From a virus, in the IMG/VR virus record IMGVR_UViG_3300031772_000341, positions 1 through 21,264 of that record: a stretch of 21,264 bases of DNA, one strand, 5' to 3'. A program made the translations under genes and the position numbers. Positions 1-6,780 of this stretch are shown here, in pieces (the stretch's first letter is position 1; each line of letters opens with the position of its first letter). The notes under the pieces were generated by a model. That model made no database searches, had not been told where the DNA came from, and was given only the letters and a program-made list of their open reading frames with translations.

Positions 1-91
1 ACAAACCCAACGAAGCCCCAACAACCGAATCGCCAGGGGGCAGCTCAGTCGTTAGACCACTGATATTGACAAGTGGGCGACGAGCTACCAT
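1..91 (-). CDS. Partial tail-fibre/appendage protein (N-terminus only)
   Basis: An open frame starts at an ATG on the minus strand (bases 91-89) and runs off the left edge of the window, giving about 30 residues. The start MVARRPLVN, followed by GL, EL and GDSV, closely matches the start of the next gene upstream (MATRRPLVI, GL, EL, GDTV). The two are therefore very likely paralogous fibre proteins sharing an N-terminal virion-attachment module. The start lies about 35 bases beyond the stop of the 619-residue gene at 126, as expected for co-transcribed fibre genes. No clear Shine-Dalgarno sequence is seen. The function of the missing part is unknown. Confidence 0.7.
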   Translation of the reverse strand, partial: MVARRPLVNISGLTTELPPGDSVVGASLGL

Positions 92-125
92 GACAAACCA
101 ACTTTTAAATCTACTTTAGCCTGGG

Positions 126-1985
126 TCAAATTGACTTGAGCAACATCAGACCGCTCGAAGTCACAGCACGACCAATAAAACTCCAGGGAACCTGGCCGTT
201 CCAAGACGTCGGTTTAGTTGATGTTGTCGTAATGCCGCTAGTTGTTGGATTTGCGTAGTAGAAGGCGCCGGTCGTTAGGTTGGCAGCAGGTTCGTTGTAT
301 AAAGTTCCTGGCAGATTCACGAGGCACGACGAGCCACTAGCCACGGTGGATTGGGAGACGCCGAGGACGTTAGGGAAGGAGTTTATGGTGGGAATGTATG
401 AGGTTGAGATGAGTTCGTTGGCTACAATTGCAGTGCCAAAACTGGAGTTGCCAACATCAGCGTAAGCAATGACGATTCGGTTGTTGGTTGAGTTGTAAGT
501 AAGGGAGGTGTAAGGGGAGCTAGCAGATTCAAAAACAACAGCAGTGCCGAATGAAATGGACGTACCAGAAACAGTACCGACAATGGCGGTGCCGTAGCTG
601 GAATTGCCGAAGTCTGTGTAAGCAATGACGACTCGACTATTAGTGGAGTCGTAAGTGGCGGAAATGTACCTGGAATCAGCAGATTCAAAAACAACAGCAG
701 TACCGAATGAGATTGATGTACCGGAGACAGTACCGACAATGGCGGTGCCAAAACTGGAGTTGCCGACGTCTGTGTAAGCAATTACAACTCGGTTGTTGGT
801 GGAATTGTAGGTGGCGGAGATGTTAAGGGTGGTAGCAGATTCAAAAACAACAGCAGTACCGAATGAGATTGCTGTACCAGAAACAGTACCGACAATGGCG
901 GTGCCGTATAAAGAGTTGCCGAAGTCTATGTAAGCAATGACGACTCGGTTGTTGGTGGAGTCGTAAGTGGCGGAGCTGGAAACGGTGGTAGCAGATTCAA
1001 AAACACCGGCAGTACCGAATGAGATTGATGTACCAGAAACAGTACCGACAATGGCGGTGCCGTAGCTGGAATTGCCGGCGTCTTGATAAGCAATGACGAC
1101 TCGGTTGTTGGTGGAGTCGTAAGTGGCGGAGATGTAAAAGGTGGTAGCAGATTCAAAAACAACAGCAGTACCGAATGAGATTGATGTACCGGAGACAGTA
1201 CCGACAATGGCGGTGCCGTAGCTGGAGTTACCACTGTCCGTGTAAGCAATTACAACTCGGTTGTTGGTGGAATCGTAGGTGGAGGAGATGTAGTCGGAGC
1301 TAGCAGATTCAAAAACAACGGCAGTACCGAATGAGATCGATGTGCCAGAAACAGTGCCGACAATGGCGGTGCCATAGTCGGAGTTGCCGAGGTCTCGGTA
1401 GGCGATAACGACTCGGTTGTTGGTGGAATCGTAGGTGGAGGAGATGTAGTCGGAGCTAGCAGATTCAAAAACAACAGCGGCACTAGGGAAACTAAAACTT
1501 TCTGTTGTTGTACTTCTAACACTCTGCACCCTCCCCGCACCATCAACACCAACCACATAACCCGACGCAATTGCACTAGCCGCCGTAAGCCGAGCAGTCG
1601 TTCCACCACCAGCGCCGAGAGTCGGGACTAAAGCCAGCGCAGCATTACCCGATGCAAGCGCAGCGGTGCCGACAACCAGCGAATTATTACCACTAGCCAG
1701 CGCATTAGAAGCTAAAAACGCCGCAGTAGAACCGCTAGCTAATGCAGTATTCGCAGTGACCTGAGCCGTGCCATCGATACCCAGCGCATCCCCGACGTAA
1801 ATAATCCCACTTGGATTCGGCGCCAGAGCAACATCAATTTGAATATTGCTAGAAACCGTGCCGCCGCCAGTTAGACCGCTACCAGCAACAACCTGAGTTG
1901 TCGAAGTACCCGCAGTAACAGTGTCGCCGGTTAACAGCTCCGAAACGAGACCATTTTCAATAACGAGCGGGCGGCGGGTAGCCAT
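126..1985 (-). CDS. Receptor-binding-type fibre protein with seven-bladed beta-propeller
   Basis: A 619-residue protein. Residues 1-169 are Ala/Ser/Gly-rich with repeated ASG tripeptides (fibre shaft or attachment part). Residues 170-521 are seven tandem 52-residue units built on FES, STNNRVVIAY, GN, YGTAIV and GTVSGTSISFG, each able to form four beta strands. The seventh unit lacks its last strand, while residues 160-168 (TTESFSFPS) before unit 1 resemble that strand, which fits velcro closure of a seven-bladed propeller. Residues 522-619 form a beta-rich module ending GRAVTSSGL that is shared with the 126-residue protein at 2651-3031. TTGAGG precedes the ATG by seven bases. The role is inferred to be host-surface recognition at the virion tip. 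The propeller fold is inferred from repeat length and number, not from any search. Confidence 0.8.
   Translation of the reverse strand: MATRRPLVIENGLVSELLTGDTVTAGTSTTQVVAGSGLTGGGTVSSNIQIDVALAPNPSGIIYVGDALGIDGTAQVTANTALASGSTAAFLASNALASGNNSLVVGTAALASGNAALALVPTLGAGGGTTARLTAASAIASGYVVGVDGAGRVQSVRSTTTESFSFPSAAVVFESASSDYISSTYDSTNNRVVIAYRDLGNSDYGTAIVGTVSGTSISFGTAVVFESASSDYISSTYDSTNNRVVIAYTDSGNSSYGTAIVGTVSGTSISFGTAVVFESATTFYISATYDSTNNRVVIAYQDAGNSSYGTAIVGTVSGTSISFGTAGVFESATTVSSSATYDSTNNRVVIAYIDFGNSLYGTAIVGTVSGTAISFGTAVVFESATTLNISATYNSTNNRVVIAYTDVGNSSFGTAIVGTVSGTSISFGTAVVFESADSRYISATYDSTNSRVVIAYTDFGNSSYGTAIVGTVSGTSISFGTAVVFESASSPYTSLTYNSTNNRIVIAYADVGNSSFGTAIVANELISTSYIPTINSFPNVLGVSQSTVASGSSCLVNLPGTLYNEPAANLTTGAFYYANPTTSGITTTSTKPTSWNGQVPWSFIGRAVTSSGLMLLKSI
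423..1478 (-). repeat. Seven 156-bp tandem repeats encoding propeller blades
   Basis: The motif on the plus strand around agcagattcaaaaac recurs every 156 bases, at about 527, 683, 839, 995, 1151, 1303 and 1459. Units differ by synonymous changes and by clusters of amino-acid changes at unit positions 8-13, 28-30 and 33-35. Units 1 and 2 are nearly identical across the first half at DNA level, which suggests recent duplication or gene conversion between blades. Confidence 0.9.
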
Positions 1986-2008
1986 CTTAAAACCTCAACG
2001 TAAGTGAA

Positions 2009-2512
2009 TCAGCTGTACAGATCCACGGGAGCTTCAATCTCAACATGCAACTCAGTTGTACTGAGTGCGATACCAAGATTTACAAGGGCCGCGTAGCCGC
2101 TAGCAGCCGTCACAGTACCAGAAGCGGTGCTGTATCGCGTAATCTCGCCAGTGAACCGTGAAAGATAGTAAAACTGGCCCGGAACTAACGTACTATCGGC
2201 CGTGATGTTGGCATCACTAACAACGACAACATCATCAACATTCACAGCCACGCCGCTGCCGGTTGGTGCCGCTGCTGTAGTAATACCAATAACGTTAAAT
2301 TGCTCAGAAGCAACACCGCTGGCAGCTGATGCTGGCAGTACATATGTACCGCTTACATACACAGGTTGACCTTGGATCAGAGCCGAACCAGCGGTAAAAG
2401 TTTGAGTTTGTCCAGCACTCGTGGTGACACCGGCTCCATTAACAAGCCAAACCTGCTGACTGCCGAGCGTAAAGTCCGTATAACGCCTATTAAATATCGC
2501 TCTGTCAGTCAT
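2009..2512 (-). CDS. Small virion appendage protein, DUF2190-like
   Basis: A 167-residue beta-rich protein with many Ala, Val, Ser and Gly residues and no membrane segment. The region after residue 85 reads GSGVAVNV, then LVPGQFYYLS, TGEIT and LVNLGIALSTTELHVEI. This matches the end module of the 619-residue fibre (LTTGAFYYA, TTSGIT, FIGRAVTSSGL) and the 126-residue protein at 2651-3031. The arrangement is reminiscent of small beta-sandwich phage proteins annotated DUF2190, a recalled resemblance that is unverified. It starts at an ATG and stands between two fibre genes on the same strand, so it may decorate or cap a fibre. Function unknown. Confidence 0.7.
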   Translation of the reverse strand: MTDRAIFNRRYTDFTLGSQQVWLVNGAGVTTSAGQTQTFTAGSALIQGQPVYVSGTYVLPASAASGVASEQFNVIGITTAAAPTGSGVAVNVDDVVVVSDANITADSTLVPGQFYYLSRFTGEITRYSTASGTVTAASGYAALVNLGIALSTTELHVEIEAPVDLYS

Positions 2513-2561
2513 TCTTAGAGCACGGACTTCTAGTATTTAAATTATAAACGACATCACAAAT

Positions 2562-2654
2562 TCAGTAGTTATCATCCCTCGGGTTGATAGCCATGAGGCT
2601 ATAGCCAGTAAGGAGTAAAAATCCAAGACTACTTAACAACAAAAAAACAATCAT
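2562..2654 (-). CDS. 30-residue putative single-span membrane peptide
   Basis: A short open frame of 30 codons starts at ATG 2654-2652, and that ATG overlaps the TGA of the 126-residue gene in an ATGA arrangement, the classic sign of translational coupling. The peptide begins MIVFLLLSSLGFLLLTGYSL and ends in a polar, charged tail (NPRDDNY), so it looks like one transmembrane helix with a hydrophilic C-terminus. There is no lipobox. No family is recognised. It does not obviously match the small photosystem proteins I can recall. It could be a lysis accessory or a chance frame. Confidence 0.4.
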   Translation of the reverse strand: MIVFLLLSSLGFLLLTGYSLMAINPRDDNY

Positions 2655-3031
2655 TTTACAATAAACTGAGGTTTACCTATTTCTATTGCAAGACCAGAAG
2701 AAGTAATAGCGCGACCTACGGGCTCAAGATAACAACCAGAAGATGTTAAATTATAACCAGAAGCCCAAACCGTATAAGATACGAGTAAACCAGAAGTTGT
2801 AGCAGAAAGATACCTAATGTTGCCTGGAGTCAATCCTGAATAAGAGTTATATATTGCATCAGAGTTAACACGAATAAGGTCTCCAGTAACACCGGAATCA
2901 ATCGCGATGCCAGCCACGCTGGCTTGATCCTGCGTGAGCGAACTAGCTTTAAAAATTAAACCAACTGAAGAAACATAAATAGCTTGACCAGCCGAGATGG
3001 CTTCACCAGCTCTAAAAGAAGTAATAGCCAT
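2651..3031 (-). CDS. Small virion appendage protein sharing fibre end module
   Basis: A 126-residue protein starting MAITSFRAGEAISAGQAIYV. The pattern of an AG-rich start, a VAGIAIDSG turn, LTPGNIRYLS and the closing PVGRAITSSGLAIEI resembles the small beta-sandwich DUF2190-type proteins (recalled, unverified). The second half aligns by eye with the C-terminal module of the 619-residue fibre: VNSDAIYN against VNLPGTLYN, and GRAITSSGL against GRAVTSSGL. Six SG dipeptides occur in 126 residues. It lies 24 bases after the 41-residue gene and overlaps the 30-residue ORF by four bases. It is probably a virion fibre component. The molecular role is unknown. Confidence 0.75.
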   Translation of the reverse strand: MAITSFRAGEAISAGQAIYVSSVGLIFKASSLTQDQASVAGIAIDSGVTGDLIRVNSDAIYNSYSGLTPGNIRYLSATTSGLLVSYTVWASGYNLTSSGCYLEPVGRAITSSGLAIEIGKPQFIVK

Positions 3032-3055
3032 CTCGACCTACTAGATCACTCCAGT

Positions 3056-3181
3056 TTAACCCTTTCCCTGGCCTCGCGTTTTTTTCCTACCGTGAGAAGG
3101 CTTGCTGTGTAAACCATCTCCCTGCCGAGTTTTTTTAGGTTTTGACTCGATTTTATCGAGGACAGCCTTGGGCTTGGACAT
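3056..3181 (-). CDS. 41-residue basic conserved cyanophage-type protein
   Basis: A complete 41-codon frame on the minus strand from ATG 3181 to TAA 3056. It is strongly basic, starting MSKPKAVLDKIESKPKKTR and ending GRKKTRGQGKG. From memory, very small proteins with an RQG-N/D-G, KP, GRKK, RGQGK pattern are common in marine cyanophage genomes, so I regard it as a real gene despite its size. The lysine and arginine density suggests nucleic-acid binding, but no domain is visible. It sits between the collagen-like fibre gene and the 126-residue gene and would be co-transcribed with them. No convincing Shine-Dalgarno is seen. Confidence 0.75.
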   Translation of the reverse strand: MSKPKAVLDKIESKPKKTRQGDGLHSKPSHGRKKTRGQGKG

Positions 3182-3225
3182 GAAGAAAAAGCGACGGCAC
3201 TAGCTTAAGGCCAAAACGAGGAACG

Positions 3226-3924
3226 TCAAGCGACTCTGTTAACAGTCAAGATAACGGAGGGGACTGCAGGAACGCCAGCCGAAGTCCCGGAAGCTAATAT
3301 ACGTAAACTTAAATCAGGAGATTTCCACCGGAGTTCGGTTGTGTCGTTAGTGTTCATAGAAAGAAACCAATTCCAAGCCGCAACTATGCGTTCGTTATTA
3401 TCGCGTAAAGTTACACTGGTGGCGCTGTCGGGGACATTGACATTATTTTTAGCTATCCATATAATTACATCGTCTGATCCAGCATCAGTTTTATCTAATT
3501 GAGCCGAATATTGAATATTGTATATACCAGAATTTGCAACTTGAATTAAATAACCAGAAACAACAGAAACACCATTAGAAATATCTGTTGTATTTAAACG
3601 AACTTTATTTATAGATGTTCCACTAGGATTTGTTTGAATAGTAGTGTCGTAAAAAGATCCGTAGTACGGAATTAACCCACTTCCCGGTACACCTTGAATA
3701 CCGGTAGGGCCGATTGCGCCACTAGGACCGATTGCGCCACTAGGGCCGATTGCGCCACTAGGGCCAGTCGGGCCGGGGATTCCATTATTTATAAGAACTA
3801 AAGCATTATCATCTCGTGTCGTATATAAGTAACCAGACGTTGTGTTTAAAACTAACTCCCCAATTGCAGGATCTCCAATGGAGACTCCTGATGCAGTGCG
3901 CTTTACTCGTTGAAAGTTAGACAT
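3226..3924 (-). CDS. Collagen-like tail fibre with C1q/TNF-like tip
   Basis: A 232-residue protein. Residues 1-45 carry the common phage-fibre start pattern (VKRTASGVSIGDPAIGELVLN, then SGYLY). Residues 48-83 are twelve uninterrupted Gly-X-Y triplets (GIP GPT GPS GAI and so on), able to form a collagen triple helix. Residues 84-232 are a beta-rich C-terminal domain (YYGSFYDTTIQ, NSGIYNIQYSAQL, IVAAWNWFL, LTVNRVA) resembling C1q/TNF-like trimeric tips. The ATG overlaps the TGA of the upstream 301-residue gene by one base (TGATG), with GGAGG nine bases before it. The role is inferred: a trimeric fibre, possibly host-binding. Confidence 0.85.
   Translation of the reverse strand: MSNFQRVKRTASGVSIGDPAIGELVLNTTSGYLYTTRDDNALVLINNGIPGPTGPSGAIGPSGAIGPSGAIGPTGIQGVPGSGLIPYYGSFYDTTIQTNPSGTSINKVRLNTTDISNGVSVVSGYLIQVANSGIYNIQYSAQLDKTDAGSDDVIIWIAKNNVNVPDSATSVTLRDNNERIVAAWNWFLSMNTNDTTELRWKSPDLSLRILASGTSAGVPAVPSVILTVNRVA
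3676..3783 (-). repeat. Collagen-like Gly-X-Y repeat with 18-bp DNA repeats
   Basis: The segment encodes twelve Gly-X-Y triplets. Its centre contains three nearly identical 18-base units (plus strand ccgattgcgccactaggg with one variable base), each encoding GPSGAI. Such repeats are prone to slippage, so the shaft length may vary between isolates. Confidence 0.9.
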
Positions 3925-4829
3925 CAGTAAACACCTCCATCAACATCAATGTCAGACCAAGTTGCTCCGTTCCACACCTTCAGGCGATTAACGGAAGAAT
4001 CGAGCCACCCAGCACCTTGTACACTAGGCGCCGGAGCGGCGGGTCCATAAGCAAAACTTCTAGAAGGTCCGGTTTCGTACCACCCAGAGGTTACTGCGTC
4101 ATAAACAAACAATGAACCCATTAAGGAATTAAACCAAATCGATCCGTCACGCGGCGGCGCGTTCAGACCAGTACCAGAAGGTGGTGCCTCTCCTTTAAGC
4201 GCAAGCGCTTCTGCGTTTGTCTGATACCACGAGGGCTCAGATACACCATTACCGGACGCATACACGAATAACCGCCCTTGGTTGGTGTCGAACCAAAGGT
4301 CACCTGCTGCGTACCCAGTGCCAGGTTGTCCAGAAACAGTGACAGAAGCACCACCACCACCTCCGCCTTGAGTATCTGTGCCGCTAATGACAGCAACAGT
4401 TCCGCTGTACAGAACGGTAACACTGCCTGCTCCTGCAGCATTTAAGTTAATTCTTGTGCCAGCGTCGCTGAGATAAATACCAGAGCCAGCGCTGATTGAA
4501 ATACCAGAAGCCGAAACGACAGCTGCGTTAATTACAGTTGCCGTACCACTTGTCGTGAAATATATACCAGAGCCAGCAGCAATATCCGCAGTGCCCCCTC
4601 CTCCTTGAACTCCGCTAATACTGGTATTCAAATCCTCCAGAGCACGCACCACCCCTTCAAAGTTGTAAGGGTACCCGTAAGGGCATCGTGAATAACTGAT
4701 GGTGCCCACGCCGCTTACGGTTTGGATAAGTTCTTCGACAACAGTAACAATACCCTCGAAGTTTTCAGAATGAAGCGCACGAGGGAATGAACCGTGTGTA
4801 GGGCAGGCGGGTACGTTAATCTCAGTCAT
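3924..4829 (-). CDS. Glycine-rich fibre protein with three W-F motifs
   Basis: A 301-residue protein. The N-terminus has two copies of a short module: CP, then NFEGIV..VEELIQTVSGV at about 23-41, and CP, then NFEGVVRALEDLNTSISGV at about 56-74. The middle (75-165) is Gly/Ala/Ser-rich with AGSGIY twice and two runs of Gly. The C-terminal third has three repeats of the pattern GxxWF-x-L-x-V-x-W, at about 176-202, 228-252 and 272-293. This pattern is common in phage fibre C-termini and also appears in the 179-residue fibre at 11593-12132. It starts at an ATG with GGGAGGG about 12 bases upstream. It is inferred to be a fibre or fibre-attached structural protein. Confidence 0.8.
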   Translation of the reverse strand: MTEINVPACPTHGSFPRALHSENFEGIVTVVEELIQTVSGVGTISYSRCPYGYPYNFEGVVRALEDLNTSISGVQGGGGTADIAAGSGIYFTTSGTATVINAAVVSASGISISAGSGIYLSDAGTRINLNAAGAGSVTVLYSGTVAVISGTDTQGGGGGGASVTVSGQPGTGYAAGDLWFDTNQGRLFVYASGNGVSEPSWYQTNAEALALKGEAPPSGTGLNAPPRDGSIWFNSLMGSLFVYDAVTSGWYETGPSRSFAYGPAAPAPSVQGAGWLDSSVNRLKVWNGATWSDIDVDGGVY

Positions 4830-4881
4830 TTACAGACGTAGCCCTCCCGTATTCTCCAGTTTAACTGAGGGAGATCAAATT

Positions 4882-5049
4882 CTACATCTTTGTGTTATCC
4901 ATAGAAATTTTAAATACGAGCTCGCCATCTCGTTCATGAAACGCAAACTGTTCAGCAAGTTGCCAGGCGGGGACTCCGAGCACAGTAGCCCTGCGGCGCA
5001 ATCCTTCCCAAGTAACTTCTTCTACTGGCTGGACTGTAATCTCAGACAC
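4882..5049 (-). CDS. 55-residue hypothetical protein
   Basis: A complete short frame of 55 codons starting at GTG 5049-5047 and ending at TAG 4884-4882. GGAGG (plus-strand cctcc at 5056-5060) stands six bases before the GTG, a strong ribosome-binding site that argues the gene is real. The protein starts MSEITVQPVEEVTWEGLRRR, continues as a probable helical segment (VPAWQLAEQFAFHERDGE) and ends KISMDNTKM. The repeated short-helix pattern (RRRATVLGVPAWQLAEQF) could be a small helix-turn-helix, but the family is not recognised. It is the first gene of the leftward fibre transcript. Confidence 0.65.
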   Translation of the reverse strand: MSEITVQPVEEVTWEGLRRRATVLGVPAWQLAEQFAFHERDGELVFKISMDNTKM

Positions 5050-5436
5050 AGGACACCTCCAGGTTTTACAAAGTCTATAGGTTTCTTAGGGTATATGTAA
5101 ACCACGAGCTAGCCGTAACCCTATGGTTTGCGTTTTAAAAAATCTTCCCAAAAACTTTCTCTAAAACCGTGCTTTACCAACCAAACTAGACTAACTAATC
5201 AAATATAAATTATTAGAGTTGTATCTATATAAACGTATTAAGTTAAAGTTTTATAAAACAACTAGGTAAACATTCAAAAACCCATTTAGTAAAAGATAAA
5301 AATTGTAGTCTCAATCCAGTCTCGTCGTAGACTCCTTAAAAATAGAAAGTATTAATTATTAGGGCTTTTGCGCCTACTCTTCTTTAATACGTTGTGTGCA
5401 CTCTAAAAATTTTATGCTTCCTTAACGTTTCTTGGT
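5050..5436. promoter_or_regulatory. Divergent AT-rich intergenic region
   Basis: A 387-base region between the leftward fibre genes and the rightward accessory island. It is much richer in A and T than its surroundings and has no supported ORF. It should contain promoters in both directions, but I cannot place convincing -35/-10 pairs. Visible structures are alternative short pairings at 5080-5129 (GGTTT with AAACC; TAGGGT with ACCCTA; AAACCA with TGGTTT) in the leader of the 55-residue gene, and a perfect 5-bp hairpin AGTCT-CGTCGT-AGACT at 5318-5333. Confidence 0.5.
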
Positions 5437-6168
5437 GTGCATCAGGTGCTATGCTGCACCCAGAATGCAACTCTTGGTATGGGCTTAAACCTCCGGGCAG
5501 TAGCGCTACTAGGTCTCCTCGACCTAGACGATTCAGCCTGTCCTAACCCCACGGGGGCTTCTAAGACCATTGAGAGGATTGGGCACTGGCATATTGAGCA
5601 CCACTCCGATGTCTCTGTCTGGCGTTGCTTGTGCGGTCGCTCGGACCCGCTCTGCATCCCGGCTAGCTTCCGCAAGCGAATCCGTCTGCCTCATGACCTG
5701 ATCCAAGCCTGCGAAGTTTGCCGGAGCGAGTTGGCGGCCTGTTCAAGTCGTGCCACACGGCTACACGCATGGCTGGAACGCCATCGGCTCCTGATCGATA
5801 GGACCGAGCACCTTGAGTACCCAGAGGATCGCGGCTTTACCTACAGTGAGGATGACGGACAATCCATACGGACTCGCCGTTTTATTTATGAAGCATTCTT
5901 TAAGACAAAACTAAGATCTAGTGATTTCGTGAGCTCCAAGTGCTCTAATCCATTTTGTATCAATCCATACCACTTGTGCATCAAACCAACCCCGAATCAG
6001 AAAGCTTCACCCGCGATCGCGAGGTTTATATCCCACCTTCAAGAGATAGGCATCTCAGCCAAGATTACTCAGAAGGTGGTGGCCGAAAAGTTCGGAACGA
6101 AATTATCTCTTTCCACAATCCAAGGGCTCAGGGCCGCAACCAAGCAATTACTAAGTACGGCGGCTTAA
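5437..6168 (+). CDS. Zinc-binding HNH/His-Me-finger-like DNA-binding protein
   Basis: Up to 243 residues from GTG 5437. ATG 5479 is an alternative start, and neither has a clear Shine-Dalgarno. A first cysteine cluster lies at 64-95 (CLC, C73, then CEVC). A second, at 169-180, reads CSNPFCINPYHL, the zinc loop of phage and homing HNH endonucleases. In active relatives a catalytic His precedes the first Cys by two (V-x-H-x-C). Here the residues are VSSKC, so that His is Ser167. This suggests DNA binding without nuclease activity. The last 40 residues (ITQKVVAEKFGTKLSLSTIQ) could be a helix-turn-helix. The first half is more G+C-rich than the second. A HIP1 octamer is at 6013-6020. It heads the plus-strand island and is likely a regulator. 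Confidence 0.65.
   Translation: MHQVLCCTQNATLGMGLNLRAVALLGLLDLDDSACPNPTGASKTIERIGHWHIEHHSDVSVWRCLCGRSDPLCIPASFRKRIRLPHDLIQACEVCRSELAACSSRATRLHAWLERHRLLIDRTEHLEYPEDRGFTYSEDDGQSIRTRRFIYEAFFKTKLRSSDFVSSKCSNPFCINPYHLCIKPTPNQKASPAIARFISHLQEIGISAKITQKVVAEKFGTKLSLSTIQGLRAATKQLLSTAA
6013..6020. repeat. HIP1 octamer GCGATCGC
   Basis: One exact copy of the palindrome that is highly over-represented in many cyanobacterial genomes. It lies inside the HNH-like gene. A single copy is only weak support for a cyanobacterial host or donor. Confidence 0.6.
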
Positions 6169-6185
6169 TCCTTGACTTACAGCAG

Positions 6186-6377
6186 ATGCAACCTGCTAGC
6201 ATCAGCGAGATTTCCGAAACGGTCGGTCAGTCTACGAGCACAACTCGAAATCATTTGAGGCGGCTGATGCAGTTGGGCCTCGTTATTAAAACTTCATTCG
6301 AGCATCATTCTCTCTACTGTTTAAATGGCTGTTACAACTTACACATCACCAGCGTACTCTCAGAGTTCTACGAATGA
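6186..6377 (+). CDS. Winged-helix reading frame overlapping the HNH-like gene
   Basis: The reading frame is open from about 5955 to TGA 6377 in the -1 frame relative to the HNH-like gene. Its last 75 residues look like a winged helix-turn-helix: a helix YGGLILDLQQM, then ISEISETVGQSTSTTRNHLRRLMQLGLVIK, then a wing. The recognisable domain begins before the only nearby ATG (6186), and no ATG, GTG or TTG lies in frame between 5976 and 6186. So either the protein starts at ATG 6186 with a trimmed first helix, or it is made by -1 frameshifting or read-through from the HNH-like frame, which stops at 6168. A sequencing or mutational frameshift is a third possibility. It overlaps the next gene by 53 bases. 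Confidence 0.5.
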   Translation: MQPASISEISETVGQSTSTTRNHLRRLMQLGLVIKTSFEHHSLYCLNGCYNLHITSVLSEFYE

Positions 6378-6780
6378 ACTCAAGCGTCCGTGTCTCTGGG
6401 ATGACAAGCATAAAATCGAGAACCTTCCGATTTGGATCTACACCGATAATCAACCACCAAAAAATATCGAAGAGTGCGAGGCAAAGTTAAGTTCACTTAA
6501 CTACACCATCCGCGACATTGAGCTACAAATTGAGATTCGTGAGCTTGAACTTAAGACTGGCTCTAGTCGCCACGGGAATGCTTTTGACTTCGATCGCTGG
6601 AAGGTAGGGGCACTTAAAGCTAAGCAAACTCACCTTTACCTCTTGAGCGCATATACATACTGGTTGCTCAATAACACCCCTAGAGTTCTTGACACAGCTT
6701 CAAAACTCGATAAGCTGATTGGGTTATTGATTGAGGATCCAGCAGACTTCGATCAAAAAGCTACGGCGCTCCTAAACTAA
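6325..6780 (+). CDS. Coiled-coil hypothetical protein
   Basis: A 151-residue protein starting at ATG 6325. Residues 1-45 are polar and probably disordered. Residues 48-80 (IEECEAKLSSLNYTIRD, then IELQIEIRELELK) have heptad-like spacing typical of a coiled coil. Residues 95-150 are helical with aromatic residues (THLYLLSAYTYWLL). No catalytic motif, signal peptide or family is recognised. It overlaps the winged-helix frame at its 5' end and is followed directly by a strong hairpin at 6783-6814. It may act with the DNA-binding proteins around it, but this is a guess from position only. Confidence 0.65.
   Translation: MAVTTYTSPAYSQSSTNELKRPCLWDDKHKIENLPIWIYTDNQPPKNIEECEAKLSSLNYTIRDIELQIEIRELELKTGSSRHGNAFDFDRWKVGALKAKQTHLYLLSAYTYWLLNNTPRVLDTASKLDKLIGLLIEDPADFDQKATALLN

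Noticed and set aside
423-1478. Possible diversity-generating retroelement target
   Set aside because: The variable codons are not concentrated at adenines in AAY-type codons, variation is between tandem units, and no reverse transcriptase or template repeat is visible.
422-1609. Several 100-120-codon minus-strand frames inside the propeller repeats
   Set aside because: They are out-of-frame reads of the 156-bp repeats, giving repetitive Leu/Pro/Thr peptides. The repeats keep them open because 156 is a multiple of three.
2587-2602. Perfect 6-bp hairpin ATAGCC-ATGA-GGCTAT
   Set aside because: It lies inside the 30-residue ORF with no U-run on either side. It is short enough to occur by chance.
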